DNA of 64,000 bases from contig NZ_PZJW01000005.1 in NCBI RefSeq assembly GCF_003206615.1, forward strand, positions 226,965 through 290,964, written 5' to 3'. The notes under the pieces are model-generated. The model did not search any database and was not told the DNA's origin. It saw only the letters and a program-made list of their open reading frames with translations. The stretch is from Salinicola acroporae (lineage in GTDB: Bacteria; Pseudomonadota; Gammaproteobacteria; Pseudomonadales; Halomonadaceae). Below, one piece after another: positions 27,445 through 37,059 of the stretch (its first letter is position 1; every line of letters starts with the position of its first letter). Both the position numbers and the translations under genes were made by a program.

Positions 27445-27981
27445 TTGGAGGGAAGCGCTCTTCAGGAAGTCACCGGCGTCTCTCGCCGAGAAGAACACCA
27501 GTGTTACCGCGAGGCTGGGCAGAGCGGGTAGCCGCTCGCGCATCACCGCCGCCACGATGCTGGCGGCGGCGGCGGCCGGATAGCCGTAGATGCCCGTCGA
27601 GATGGCCGGGAACGCCAGCCGCTCGAATCGATGCTCGGCGGCAAGGCGCAAGGCGTTGCGATAGCAGCCGGCCAGCAGTTCGGAACGATCTTCCGACTTG
27701 GCGAATACCGGCCCAACCGTATGGATGACGTGACGCGCCGGCAGTTTGAAACCCGGCGTCATCACCACTTCACCGACGGGCAAGCCGTCCGGCCAGGTCG
27801 TGCGTCGCAGCTCCCGACACGCCTCGAGCAGTTGCGGGCCTGCCGCGCGATGAATCGCCCCATCGACGCCACCACCACCCTGCAGGCTCTTGTTGGCGGC
27901 ATTGACGATGGCATCGCCCTCGAACCGGGTGATATCACCCTCGGCAACGGTCAGGCGATCGCCCTGCCAGTGAATCTTCAT
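27415..27981 (-). CDS. Macrodomain protein, O-acetyl-ADP-ribose deacetylase type
   Basis: YmdB/MacroD-like protein, 188 residues, that would hydrolyse O-acetyl-ADP-ribose or remove ADP-ribose from acidic residues. Family blocks: GDITRFEGDAIVNAANKSLQGGGGVDGAIHRAAG (about 16-49, ADP-ribose pocket and catalytic Asn/Asp), GEVVMTPGFKLPARHVIHTVGP, and FPAISTGIYGYP. The last 10 residues (GLFTLSTRS preceded by Gln) and the stop codon come from the right end of the 27183-27444 repeat, so the natural C terminus may have been replaced. The protein otherwise has full family length. It starts with ATG and is preceded by a 158-bp gap from fruA's end. Confidence 0.88.
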   Translation of the reverse strand: MKIHWQGDRLTVAEGDITRFEGDAIVNAANKSLQGGGGVDGAIHRAAGPQLLEACRELRRTTWPDGLPVGEVVMTPGFKLPARHVIHTVGPVFAKSEDRSELLAGCYRNALRLAAEHRFERLAFPAISTGIYGYPAAAAASIVAAVMRERLPALPSLAVTLVFFSARDAGDFLKSASLQGLFTLSTRS

Positions 27982-28139
27982 TGCACACCTCGGCGGGTCG
28001 CGGTCGGGTCATCGGCACGAAGACGGAGGCCGACAGCGACGGGCCGTCGCCAGCGGTCTTGATCCCCCGTCGTTACCAATCTTGTCTCCACCCAATGTAG
28101 GACGCGATGCCGATGCTCGCGAACCGGAGCCGTGTCAGG

Positions 28140-29945
28140 TCAGGAGGCCTGGCGACTCACCCCGGCGACATCGGGCGACGCCGGTGCGACCGGCACCGTC
28201 TCCGCCTCGCCACGCTTGAGCAGTGCGTAACCGACCCCGGTGATCACCGAGCCGGCGGCAATGGCCAGCAGGTAGAGCAGCGCCAGATTGACCGCATTCG
28301 GGATCAGCAGCACGAACAGACCACCATGCGGTGCCATCAGCTTGACGCCGAACCACATCGAAAGCGCCCCGGTCACCGCACCGCCGAGCATCGAGATCGG
28401 AATCACCCGCAACGGATCCTTGGCGGCAAAGGGGATCGCCCCCTCGCTGATGAAGCACAGGCCCAGCACGAACGACGCCTTGCCCGCTTCACGCTCGGCC
28501 TGGGCGAACCGGCTGCGCCGCAGGAACGTGGCCAGCCCCATGCCGATGGGCGGCACCATGCCCGCGGCCATGATCGCCGCCATCGGCATGTAGGTCTCGG
28601 TCGACAGCAGCCCCACGCCAAAGGTATAGGCCGCCTTGTTGACCGGCCCACCAAGATCGAAGCACATCATCGCGCCGAGCAGCACGCCCAGCAGGACCGC
28701 GTTGGTCGAGCCCATGTTGTTGAGGAAGGTCGTCAATGTCGACAGCAGCGCCGCCACCGGGGTGCCGACCACGTAGATCATGACCAGCCCGGTGAACAAG
28801 CTCGCCAGCAGCGGGATGATCAGGATCGGCTTCAACGACTCCACGCTGGCCGGCAGCTTGACGTAGCGCGTCACCGCCTTGGCCGAGTAGCCGGCCAGGA
28901 AGCCCGCGAGGATCCCGCCGATGAACCCGGCGCCCAGGGTGGAGGCCAGCATCCCGCCGATCATTCCCGGTGCGATGCCCGGACGGTCGGCGATGGAGTA
29001 GGCGATGTAGCCGGCCAGCACCGGCACCATCAAGGCGAAGGCGGTACCACCGCCGATCTGCATCAGCGCCGCCGCCAGCGTCCCTTCCTGCTCGTAGGCC
29101 TTGATCCCGAACACGAACGAGAGCGCGATGCAGAGCCCGCCCGCCACCACCATCGGCAGCATGAACGAGACACCGGTCAGCAGGTGCTTGTAAAACCCGC
29201 GCTCCTTCGCACTCTTACGCTCGCCGCCAGCCCTTTTTTCACTGCCGGCCGACTCTATCTGCGCCTCTGCGAGGGCCTGCTGGATCGTCTGCTGCGGCTG
29301 CTTGAGGGCGCTGCCGGTGGAGGTGCGGTAAATCGGCTTGCCAGCGAAGCGAGCATCGTCGACCTCGATGTCACAGGCCAGCAGCACGATATCCGCCGCC
29401 TCGATATCGGCTTCACCGATCGGGTTCTGGGCGCCTACGGATCCCTGGGTCTCGACATGGATCCGGTGGCCCAGCGCCCGGCCGGCCTGTTCGAGGGCCT
29501 CGGCGGCCATGAAAGTATGCGCGACCCCGGTGGGACAGGCTGTCACCGCGACGATCCGTCTGGCCCGGGAAGGGTCTGGCTCGGCCACCGCCGGGGCATT
29601 GGCGAGTTCGTCGGCGGGGTCGAACGCCGTCGCCTCGCGGGCGGCACGCTCGAGAAACGCCTCGGGATCGGGCAGCGCCTGCTGGACCGGTGCACGATAG
29701 AGCCGCTTGCCGACGAAGCGGGACGGTTCCGGCACCCGCTCGGCGGCCACCACGACCAGATCTGCCTCGGCGATCGCCTGGGCCGATACCGGCGCTACCG
29801 GCTCGAGCTCGCCGTGCATCTCGACCTGGGGTTGCCAGCCGCGACGCCGCGCGGCCTGCTCCAGACGCCTCGCGGCCAGAAAGGTCGTCGCCATGCCGCT
29901 GGGGCAGGCCGTAATCAGAATGACGTTCATGCGTTCACCGTTCAT
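28140..29945 (-). CDS. fruA: Fructose PTS permease, EIIB'BC
   Basis: Inner-membrane component that imports fructose as fructose-1-phosphate. 601 residues: a first IIB-like domain (about 6-100) with TACPSGMATTFLAARRLE, an active IIB domain (about 140-235) with TACPTGVAHTFMAAEALE whose Cys takes the phosphate from IIA, then a IIC domain with 8-10 helices from about 255. The order matches E. coli FruA, where the first IIB is regulatory, but here both IIB copies retain a Cys. AGGAGG is 4 nt from the ATG, which overlaps the fruK stop as ATGA. Third gene of fruBKA. Confidence 0.95.
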   Translation of the reverse strand: MNGERMNVILITACPSGMATTFLAARRLEQAARRRGWQPQVEMHGELEPVAPVSAQAIAEADLVVVAAERVPEPSRFVGKRLYRAPVQQALPDPEAFLERAAREATAFDPADELANAPAVAEPDPSRARRIVAVTACPTGVAHTFMAAEALEQAGRALGHRIHVETQGSVGAQNPIGEADIEAADIVLLACDIEVDDARFAGKPIYRTSTGSALKQPQQTIQQALAEAQIESAGSEKRAGGERKSAKERGFYKHLLTGVSFMLPMVVAGGLCIALSFVFGIKAYEQEGTLAAALMQIGGGTAFALMVPVLAGYIAYSIADRPGIAPGMIGGMLASTLGAGFIGGILAGFLAGYSAKAVTRYVKLPASVESLKPILIIPLLASLFTGLVMIYVVGTPVAALLSTLTTFLNNMGSTNAVLLGVLLGAMMCFDLGGPVNKAAYTFGVGLLSTETYMPMAAIMAAGMVPPIGMGLATFLRRSRFAQAEREAGKASFVLGLCFISEGAIPFAAKDPLRVIPISMLGGAVTGALSMWFGVKLMAPHGGLFVLLIPNAVNLALLYLLAIAAGSVITGVGYALLKRGEAETVPVAPASPDVAGVSRQAS

Positions 29946-30904
29946 GCCCCCTCCTGACGTGCGTCGCCGCAGCGAGTGACACGCGTCTGTTGCAGTAATT
30001 GCTGGAAATCCTCGACGTGCGGGTTACCGACGCCAACATGGCGGACCGCTTCGGCCGCCAGCGCCGTTGCCTGGCGCAGGGCGTCCTGCGGTGCCTGATC
30101 CGCGATCACCCCATGCAGCAAGGCGGCCAGCAGCGTGTCGCCGGCCCCCACCGTACTCTTAACGTCGACGCTGGGCGGGGTCGCCCGCCATTCGCCGCGG
30201 CGACTGACCCACAGCGTACCCGCTGCGCCGAGCGACAGTATCGACTCCTCGATGCCGGCCGCATGCAGCCGCCGGGCCGCATCGAGCTGTGAGGCCGGTT
30301 CGTCCAGCGAACCGCCGGCCCACTCGGCCAGCTCCTGCTCGTTGGGCTTGGCTGCGTGAGGCGCCACCGCCAGTGCCGCCGTCAGCGCCGGCCCGCTGGT
30401 ATCGACCCAGATCGGGATACCGCTCGCCTTGAGCGTTTCGACCAGCCTCGCCAGTGCCGCGGGAGACACGCCCGGAGGCAGGCTGCCGGTCACCACCACC
30501 GCCGACGGCGCCGAAGTCTCGCAGCATGCGACCAACGCAGCGGTGAGTTCGGCCAGTGCGGCCTCGGAGACCTCGAGCCCCGGGCCGTTGACGTCGGTCA
30601 CCCGGCCGTCGTCCTCGGCCAGCTTGGCGTTGATCCGGGTCTCGCCGGGCAGGCGCAGGCTGGCATCCTCGATACCATCGCGCCGGCAGGCCTGGACGAA
30701 TGCGGTATCGTTGTCCGCACCCAGGAAACCCGACAGCGTCACCCGATGGCCCAGCGACACCAGCACCTGGGCCACGTTGAGGCCCTTGCCGGCCGCCGCC
30801 AGATGCGACGACCGCGTGCGATTGACCGACCCCGGCTCGAGTCGCGGCAATTGGATCGACAGATCCATCGCCGGATTGAGCGTCACCACCAGCACATGCG
30901 CCAT
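29942..30904 (-). CDS. fruK: 1-phosphofructokinase
   Basis: PfkB-family sugar kinase that turns fructose-1-phosphate into fructose-1,6-bisphosphate. 320 residues. The N terminus VVTLNPAMDLSIQL, the first PfkB signature AAAGKGLNVAQVLVSLGH (about 37-54), the Walker-like NEQELAEWAG region, and the catalytic anion hole VGAGDTLLAALLHG (about 251-264, base Asp) are present. It overlaps fruB by one base (TGATG) with GGAG 8 nt ahead inside fruB, and overlaps fruA by four bases, so the three genes are translationally coupled. Confidence 0.96.
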   Translation of the reverse strand: MAHVLVVTLNPAMDLSIQLPRLEPGSVNRTRSSHLAAAGKGLNVAQVLVSLGHRVTLSGFLGADNDTAFVQACRRDGIEDASLRLPGETRINAKLAEDDGRVTDVNGPGLEVSEAALAELTAALVACCETSAPSAVVVTGSLPPGVSPAALARLVETLKASGIPIWVDTSGPALTAALAVAPHAAKPNEQELAEWAGGSLDEPASQLDAARRLHAAGIEESILSLGAAGTLWVSRRGEWRATPPSVDVKSTVGAGDTLLAALLHGVIADQAPQDALRQATALAAEAVRHVGVGNPHVEDFQQLLQQTRVTRCGDARQEGA

Positions 30905-33801
30905 CAGAGTGTCTCCAGCGCATCGCGCACGGCCTGGCTAGTGGCCTGGGCCAGCGCCGTCTCGGCGTGCAGTCGCGCCGTAGCCTGGGTGATACCGCGC
31001 AGCCGCGCCTTGACCATCGGCACCTGGCGCACCGACACCGACAGCTCATCGACCCCCAAGCCGACCAGCACCGGTACGGCGGCGGCATCCGACCCCAGCT
31101 CGCCGCAGACGCCGACCCACTTGCCCTCGGCGTGAGCGGCCTCCACGGTCATCTGGATCAGCCGCAATACCGCCGGATGCAAGCCATCCGCCTGGGAAGA
31201 GAGCTCAGGGTGGCCACGATCGATCGCCAGGGTGTACTGGGTCAGGTCGTTGGTGCCGATGGAGAAGAAGTCGACCTCCGCCGCCAGGCTCGGTGCCAGC
31301 AGTGCCGCCGAAGGGATCTCGATCATCACCCCGACCTGGACGTCGCCGGCGCCGATCTCCGCCTGCAGGCGGTCGACGATCGCCCTGGCCTGGCAGTACT
31401 CGTCGACATCCTTGACCATCGGAAACATGATTCGCAGCGGACGATCGCCAGCGGCGGTCAGCAGTGCTCGCAGTTGGGTCTCGAGCACGTCGGGGCGGGT
31501 CAGCGCCAGCCGGATGCCGCGCAGACCGAGGAACGGGTTGTCCTCCGCCGCTACCGGCCAGTAGGGCAGCGGCTTGTCGCCGCCGACGTCCAGTGTGCGC
31601 GCCACCAGCGGACGGCCATCGAGGGCATCGAAGGCGCGTCGGTACTCGCCGATCTGGGTCTCCAGGTCCGGCGCCTCCGGATGCGCCATGAACAGGAATT
31701 CGGTGCGCAGCAGCCCGACACCCTCGGCACCCTGCTCGACGGCGTCCGCGGCGTGGGCGGTGTTGCCCAGGTTGGCGGCAACCTCGACACGCCGGCCATC
31801 CGCCGTGCGGCCCTCCTCGAACCGCGAGCCGTGGGCCTCGCGGCGCAGCCGCTCCAGCTCCTTGAGCCGTAGTTCGGCGCGATCGCGGCGCTCCGCGCTG
31901 GGCCGCACGATCACCCGACCGAGGTCGCCGTCGAGGATCAGTTCATCGTCGTTGGCGAGCGTCAGGGCCCGCGGACCGGCACCCACCACCGCCGGAATAC
32001 CCAGCGCCCGCGCCAGGATCGCGCTATGGGACGTGGCGCCGCCACGGGCGGTCAGCAATCCCCGCACCTGGGTGGTATCGAGACGCGCCACGTCGGAGGG
32101 CCCGATGTCGTCGGTGACCAGAATGTAGGGGCGCGACGGCGGGGCTGGCATCTTCACGCCGCACAGCACGCCGAGCACCCGGCGACCCACGTCGCGAAGA
32201 TCCGCTGCCCGTTCGGCCAGCAGACGGTCCGCCAGCACCTCCTGGGCCCGGGCGGCGGTATCGATCGCCTGCCACCAGGCGGCTTCGGCACTCAAGCCAT
32301 CGCGCATGCCCTCGAAAGCCGCTTCGTGCAGTTCCGGGTCATCGAGCATCTCGGCATGCATCGAGAGAATCTCGGCCACGTCGCCACCCTTGGCGGTGCC
32401 GATCAGCGCGCGCAGCTGTTCACGCGCCTCGCTCAGGCTGGCACGCAAGCGCTCTCGCTGGCGTTCGGCATCTCCTTGCCGCTCCGGCGCCAGATCGCGA
32501 GCCCGCTCGGGGTAATCGAAACTGGGCGAGCGCATCACGAAGACCGGCGCGATCGCCAGGCCCGGCGAGGCAGCAGTGGCCGGCAACGCGGTGTCGTCGG
32601 TGATCGGCTCCTGCGCGGCCTCGGCCGTTCGCGCCGCGGTCTCGTCTCGAGACGCGTGATCAGCGAGGCCGCTGTCCGCCAGCGGGCGCACCGATTCACC
32701 GAGCCCGGCCTTGACGGCGGCAACCATCGCCGCCAGCGCCGCCTGGGCCCCCTCCCCCTCGGCGGAGAAGATCAGCGTCTGACCGCGTCGGGCACCGAGC
32801 CCGATGACCTTGGTCAGGCTGGCGGCGGAAACCGTCTCCGCCGCGCCCTCCATCAAGCGTACCCGGACCGGCAGCGACTGTTCGCGGGCCGCCTGGACCA
32901 GCAACTTGGCTGGCCTCGCATGCAGGCCATGTGCATTGAGCAGCGTCGCCCGAGCGGTCTCGGCATGGTTCGACTCGCCGGACAACCGCGCCAGGACGTG
33001 GTCCGCGTCGGCATCGATCAGCGCCTCGCCTTCGCCGCTGTCCAGCAGATCCGCCAGCCGCTCCAGCAGCGTCCGGTGAACATCGCCTTGCGCCGCCACG
33101 CAGAAAACACCATTGACCACCCCTTTCGGACCGCTGAACGACCGCTCCGGCGTCGCCAGCCCCAGCGCCGGTTGGCTGACCCCGAGGGAAGCGCTCACCA
33201 GCCATAGCCCCTGGCCGAGAGCGACCGGCTCCTGCTCGGTGATCGCAGCGACGAAGCGCGCATCGACACACTCCGCCTGACGCAGCCGCGCCGCCGCCGC
33301 CAACGCCAGCTCGAAGCGATCCCGCGCCGGGAAGCCCAGGCACAGCGTACCGGCGTCCAGGCGTGCCTTGACCGGCGATCTGGCGAGAAGTGCGACCATC
33401 GCTTCGGCGCTGTCGGCGTTGGCGATACGATCGGCGACCCCCTCGTCGTCGAGGACGTGAGTCAGATGGCGCAGCACGTCGAGATGCTCGTCGCTGGCGG
33501 CGGCGATCGCCACCAGCAGGAATACCCGACTGCCGTCGTGCCAGGTCACCCCGGCCGGGAACTGCAACAGGCGGACACCGGTTCGGTGGATCTGCCCGCG
33601 GCTCTCGGGGGTACCGTGGGGAATGGCGATACCGCTGCCGAGGAAGGTCGAGCCCTGCGCCTCGCGGGCATGCAGGGCATCGCGATAGCCGGCTTCGACC
33701 AGACCGGCCTCGTGCAACGAGGCGGCAGCCTGATCCAGCGCCTCCTGCCAACTGTCGGCGTGGCAATCGAGCGCCGCGTCTTGCGGCTGGAGGGTCAACA
33801 T
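30904..33801 (-). CDS. fruB: Fructose-specific multiphosphoryl transfer protein (EIIA-HPr-EI)
   Basis: Cytoplasmic fusion protein that carries phosphate from PEP to FruA. 965 residues: EIIA-Fru at about 1-145 with phospho-His62 in GIAIPHGTPESR, a middle region, HPr at about 285-370 with NAHGLHARPAKLL (phospho-His near 290), and Enzyme I from about 405 to the end with GGATSHSAILARALG (phospho-His near 592) and the PEP-binding block SIGTNDLTQYTLAIDR. E. coli FruB lacks the EI part; Pseudomonas has the same triple fusion. GGAGAG is 6-7 nt ahead of the ATG. This makes fructose uptake independent of general ptsHI. Confidence 0.96.
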   Translation of the reverse strand: MLTLQPQDAALDCHADSWQEALDQAAASLHEAGLVEAGYRDALHAREAQGSTFLGSGIAIPHGTPESRGQIHRTGVRLLQFPAGVTWHDGSRVFLLVAIAAASDEHLDVLRHLTHVLDDEGVADRIANADSAEAMVALLARSPVKARLDAGTLCLGFPARDRFELALAAAARLRQAECVDARFVAAITEQEPVALGQGLWLVSASLGVSQPALGLATPERSFSGPKGVVNGVFCVAAQGDVHRTLLERLADLLDSGEGEALIDADADHVLARLSGESNHAETARATLLNAHGLHARPAKLLVQAAREQSLPVRVRLMEGAAETVSAASLTKVIGLGARRGQTLIFSAEGEGAQAALAAMVAAVKAGLGESVRPLADSGLADHASRDETAARTAEAAQEPITDDTALPATAASPGLAIAPVFVMRSPSFDYPERARDLAPERQGDAERQRERLRASLSEAREQLRALIGTAKGGDVAEILSMHAEMLDDPELHEAAFEGMRDGLSAEAAWWQAIDTAARAQEVLADRLLAERAADLRDVGRRVLGVLCGVKMPAPPSRPYILVTDDIGPSDVARLDTTQVRGLLTARGGATSHSAILARALGIPAVVGAGPRALTLANDDELILDGDLGRVIVRPSAERRDRAELRLKELERLRREAHGSRFEEGRTADGRRVEVAANLGNTAHAADAVEQGAEGVGLLRTEFLFMAHPEAPDLETQIGEYRRAFDALDGRPLVARTLDVGGDKPLPYWPVAAEDNPFLGLRGIRLALTRPDVLETQLRALLTAAGDRPLRIMFPMVKDVDEYCQARAIVDRLQAEIGAGDVQVGVMIEIPSAALLAPSLAAEVDFFSIGTNDLTQYTLAIDRGHPELSSQADGLHPAVLRLIQMTVEAAHAEGKWVGVCGELGSDAAAVPVLVGLGVDELSVSVRQVPMVKARLRGITQATARLHAETALAQATSQAVRDALETL

Positions 33802-33893
33802 AACGATCTCTCCGAGTGGGTCGTTCGATGCACGATTCGTGGCCCGTCCAGCGCCGCCGGGGTCGGCCGGACGAAATGGCCAAGCGCCCTAGC

Positions 33894-33905
33894 TGAATCG
33901 TGTCA
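33894..33905. promoter_or_regulatory. FruR/Cra-like operator between fruB and fruR
   Basis: TGAATCGTGTCA differs at one base from the enterobacterial Cra core TGAATCGTTTCA. It lies 93 bp upstream of fruB and 178 bp upstream of fruR, in the 281-bp divergent gap, where it could serve both. The regulator gene is adjacent. Not tested by any scan beyond reading. Confidence 0.6.
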
Positions 33906-34082
33906 CCTCAATGAGGCCAATGCTCTCCGCTGGCGACCGGTTTGGCAAGCTAGACCTTCGCCTCACGCCACGGCCGGCACCATAGCCGCCGAAATCAGAC
34001 TGGGCCGGCAGGGCCCGACGCGGTATCGTTCAGACCGTGAAAAATGCGCCGCCCCCTCCCACGAGCCTTGCAGGAGCCTTGC

Positions 34083-35066
34083 ATGAAGCTTGCCGATATC
34101 GCCCGACTGGCCGGCGTCTCCCGCACGACCGCCAGCTATGTCCTCAACGGCCAGGCCAAAGCAAGACGCATCAGCGATGCCACGGTGACACGGGTGCTGG
34201 CCATCGCCAATGCCCACGACTATCGAATCGATGCCCAGGCGGCCGCACTGCGGGGAGGCGACAGCCGCACCCTCGGCCTGATCGTGCCGGACCTGGAGAA
34301 CGGCAGCTATGCACGGCTGGCCAAACGTCTCGAGCATGGCGCGCGCCGTCAGGGCTATCAGTTGCTGATCGCCGGTTCCGACGATGACCCGCAGAGCGAG
34401 CGCGAAGTCGCCAGATCCCTGCGTGCCCAGCGCTGCGACGTGCTGTTGGTCGCCAGCAGCCTGAGCCCCCGGGACCCGTTCTACGTCGAACTGTTGGCCC
34501 AGGGTCTGCCGGTCATCGCCATCGACCGACCGCTGGATCCCGAGCGTTTCGTCAACATCGTGACCAACGGTCGTGCCGCCGGCGAGATGCTGACCCGGTC
34601 GGTGCTGGCCGACGACGTGACCGACGTGGTGTGGCTGGACGCCGTCCCGGATCTCTCGATCAGCACCGAGCGGCGGCACGGGTTTCTGGACGCCCTGGCC
34701 AGCGAGCCCCGCTGCCGTCCCTACTGCTTCAGCGGCGAGCGCTACGACCGCGATAGCGGGGCCCGGCTGATGCAACGATTGCTGGATGACGACGGCTTGC
34801 CGGACGCCATCGTCACCGCCTCCTACACCCTGATGGAGGGCCTGCTCGACGTGCTGCTCGCGGACGGTGCGCCACCGGCCAACCTGCGCTTGGCCACCTT
34901 CGGAGACGATCGACTGCTCGACTTCCTGCCCTGCAAGGTGAACTCGCTGCCACAGGACCACGACCGGGTCGCCGAACAGGCGCTGGCGAGAGCCCTGCAG
35001 GCGGCCCGCGGCAACTACACGCCAGGGTTGGACGTAATCGACAGGACGCTCAAGCGACGGCGCTGA
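34083..35066 (+). CDS. fruR: Fructose operon repressor, LacI family
   Basis: LacI/GalR-family regulator, 327 residues, that most likely represses fruBKA and releases it on fructose-1-phosphate. The N-terminal helix-turn-helix is KLADIARLAGVSRTTASYVLNG (2-23), followed by the Cra-like hinge DAQAAALRGGDSRTLGLIVPDLEN and a periplasmic-binding-protein core; the FruR/Cra block INxxxxxF-type C-terminal half reads KVNSLPQDHDRVAEQAL. The start at 34083 has AGGAG 7-8 nt ahead; a longer frame adds 13 residues before the HTH, which LacI proteins lack. Divergent from fruB. Confidence 0.92.
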   Translation: MKLADIARLAGVSRTTASYVLNGQAKARRISDATVTRVLAIANAHDYRIDAQAAALRGGDSRTLGLIVPDLENGSYARLAKRLEHGARRQGYQLLIAGSDDDPQSEREVARSLRAQRCDVLLVASSLSPRDPFYVELLAQGLPVIAIDRPLDPERFVNIVTNGRAAGEMLTRSVLADDVTDVVWLDAVPDLSISTERRHGFLDALASEPRCRPYCFSGERYDRDSGARLMQRLLDDDGLPDAIVTASYTLMEGLLDVLLADGAPPANLRLATFGDDRLLDFLPCKVNSLPQDHDRVAEQALARALQAARGNYTPGLDVIDRTLKRRR

Positions 35067-35076
35067 GCGCGATGTG

Positions 35077-37059
35077 ATGGATCCTCTCCGGGCACGTGGC
35101 CGAGAGCCACGACTGAAGTATGCTTGGCCCATCGAGACTCTCAGGAACCGCGACTTGTCAGACGACCTTCCCGACATCCTGGCCGGCCCGATACTCCGCC
35201 GGGCGGCGCCCCGGCGGCTGGTGCTGTGGCTGGCCGCATCACGCCCGCTCGAGCTTCGGCTGACCCTGCTCTCCGCCGCTGCGTCGTGGACATACCCGCT
35301 GGCCTCGGCAACGACCCGGCTCGAAGTGGGCAGCCACGCCCACCTCCATCTGATCGACCTCGAACTGGATTCCGCCCTGCCCCAGGATGTCCGCATTGCC
35401 TACGACCTCGCCTACCGAGGCGAGTCCGAATGGCACTCGAGCGGCGACTGGGGGCAGGCGCTGTGCTACGGCAACGAGCCGCTCCCCACGCTGGTACTGC
35501 GCTCGCGCCACGACAACCTGCTTCATGGCTCCTGTCGCAAGCCCCACCACGCCAGCGGGGATGGCCTGGCACGCGCCGACCGCTGGCTGGTCGGCTGCCA
35601 TGACGATGCCGCCGCCAGGCCGGCGGCACTGCTGCTGACTGGTGACCAGATCTACGCCGACGACGTTGCCGGCCCGATGCTGGCCGCCATCCATGCATTG
35701 ATCGCCCGCCTCGGCCTCTACGACGAATGCCTGGAAGGGACGGATATCGCCAGCGGCAGCGAGCTCTACGCCCGCGACGAGACCTACTATCACCGGGACG
35801 AACTGCTGCCGGCGATCCGCTCCACCGAGGCACTGCGCGAGAAGTTCTTCGGTGGCGTGCGCAAGCCGATCTTCACCACCGCCAGCGCCGAGAATCACCT
35901 GATCACCTTCGCCGAGGTGATGGCGATGTACCTGCTGGTCTGGTCACCGACGCCATGGCGAGTGATCGAGGTCGAGCCGCCCCCTCTCAGCGCGGAGGAG
36001 CAGGACCGCTATCGCCAGGAGCAGCGACATATCGACGTGTTCGTCACCGGACTGCCGGGCGTGGCACGCCTGCTCGCCCACCTGCCCACGCTGATGATCT
36101 TCGACGACCACGACGTCACCGACGACTGGAACCTCTCCGCCGCCTGGGAGGCCGCGGTCTACGACCACCCCTTCTCGCGCCGGATCGTGGGCAATGCCCT
36201 GATCGCGTACCTGTTCTGCCAGGGCTGGGGCAATGATCCCGATGGGCTGGCCGAGCCGCTGCGCGCCAGCCGCGAATGGCTGGACTCCGCCGCCGGCGAT
36301 GGAAGCTTCGACTGCCAACGGCACGATCGGCTGGTGACCCGGCTGCTGCGCTTCACCGGCTGGGGCTACACCATCGATTCGACGCCACGCCTGGTGGTCC
36401 TGGATACGCGCACCCGGCGCTGGCGAAGCGAACGCCGCCAGCATCACCCGTCGGGACTGATGGACTGGGAGGCGCTGAGCGAGTTCCAGCAGGCGTTGCT
36501 CGGGGAACCATCGGTCATCATCGTGTCGCCGGCCCCGATCTTCGGCGTCAAGCTGATCGAGGGCATCCAACGCCTGTTCACCTGGTTCGGCAAGCCGTTG
36601 CTGGTCGACGCCGAGAACTGGATGGCACACCCCGGGGCCGCCCGTACCATGCTCAACATCCTGCGCCACAGTCGCACCCCGCAGCGCTACGTGATCCTCT
36701 CCGGCGATGTCCACTACTCCTTCGTCTATGCGATCACCATTCGCCAGCGCCGCAACAGTCCACAGATGTGGCAGATCACCAGCAGCGGGCTCAAGAACAC
36801 CTTTCCCGACACCCTGCTCGACTGGTTCGACCGCCTCAATCGTTGGCTCTATGCGCCCTGGTCGCCGCTCAACTGGCTCACCAAGCGCCGCCGCATGCTG
36901 ATCGAGCCCTACTGCCCCGAACGTAGTTCGAAAGGCGAACGACTGTGGAATCGTGCCGGCATCGGCCAGGTGAAACTCGACGCCGAGGGCGCGCCGACCG
37001 AGGTCATGCAACTGGGCGCCGATGACTGCGACACCCGTTTTGACAAGGCGCGTCGATGA
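35077..37059 (+). CDS. PhoD-like metallophosphatase
   Basis: Protein of 660 residues of the PhoD/alkaline phosphatase D-like metallophosphoesterase group. Metal-binding motifs appear in order: HGSCRKPH (about 150-157), LLTGDQIYADD (about 188-198), IFDDHDVTDDWN (about 343-354) and SGDVHYSFVYA (about 543-553). No signal peptide or Tat motif is visible at the N terminus, unlike secreted PhoD, so it is probably cytoplasmic or membrane-associated; the substrate is unknown. Start ATG at 35077 or the GTG one codon earlier, both with weak ribosome sites. It follows fruR by 10 bp and overlaps the GNAT gene by ATGA. Confidence 0.82.
   Translation: MDPLRARGREPRLKYAWPIETLRNRDLSDDLPDILAGPILRRAAPRRLVLWLAASRPLELRLTLLSAAASWTYPLASATTRLEVGSHAHLHLIDLELDSALPQDVRIAYDLAYRGESEWHSSGDWGQALCYGNEPLPTLVLRSRHDNLLHGSCRKPHHASGDGLARADRWLVGCHDDAAARPAALLLTGDQIYADDVAGPMLAAIHALIARLGLYDECLEGTDIASGSELYARDETYYHRDELLPAIRSTEALREKFFGGVRKPIFTTASAENHLITFAEVMAMYLLVWSPTPWRVIEVEPPPLSAEEQDRYRQEQRHIDVFVTGLPGVARLLAHLPTLMIFDDHDVTDDWNLSAAWEAAVYDHPFSRRIVGNALIAYLFCQGWGNDPDGLAEPLRASREWLDSAAGDGSFDCQRHDRLVTRLLRFTGWGYTIDSTPRLVVLDTRTRRWRSERRQHHPSGLMDWEALSEFQQALLGEPSVIIVSPAPIFGVKLIEGIQRLFTWFGKPLLVDAENWMAHPGAARTMLNILRHSRTPQRYVILSGDVHYSFVYAITIRQRRNSPQMWQITSSGLKNTFPDTLLDWFDRLNRWLYAPWSPLNWLTKRRRMLIEPYCPERSSKGERLWNRAGIGQVKLDAEGAPTEVMQLGADDCDTRFDKARR

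Noticed and set aside
28107..29957. 616-codon open frame on the plus strand
   Set aside because: Antisense to fruA; composition is His/Arg/Gln-rich without any family pattern.
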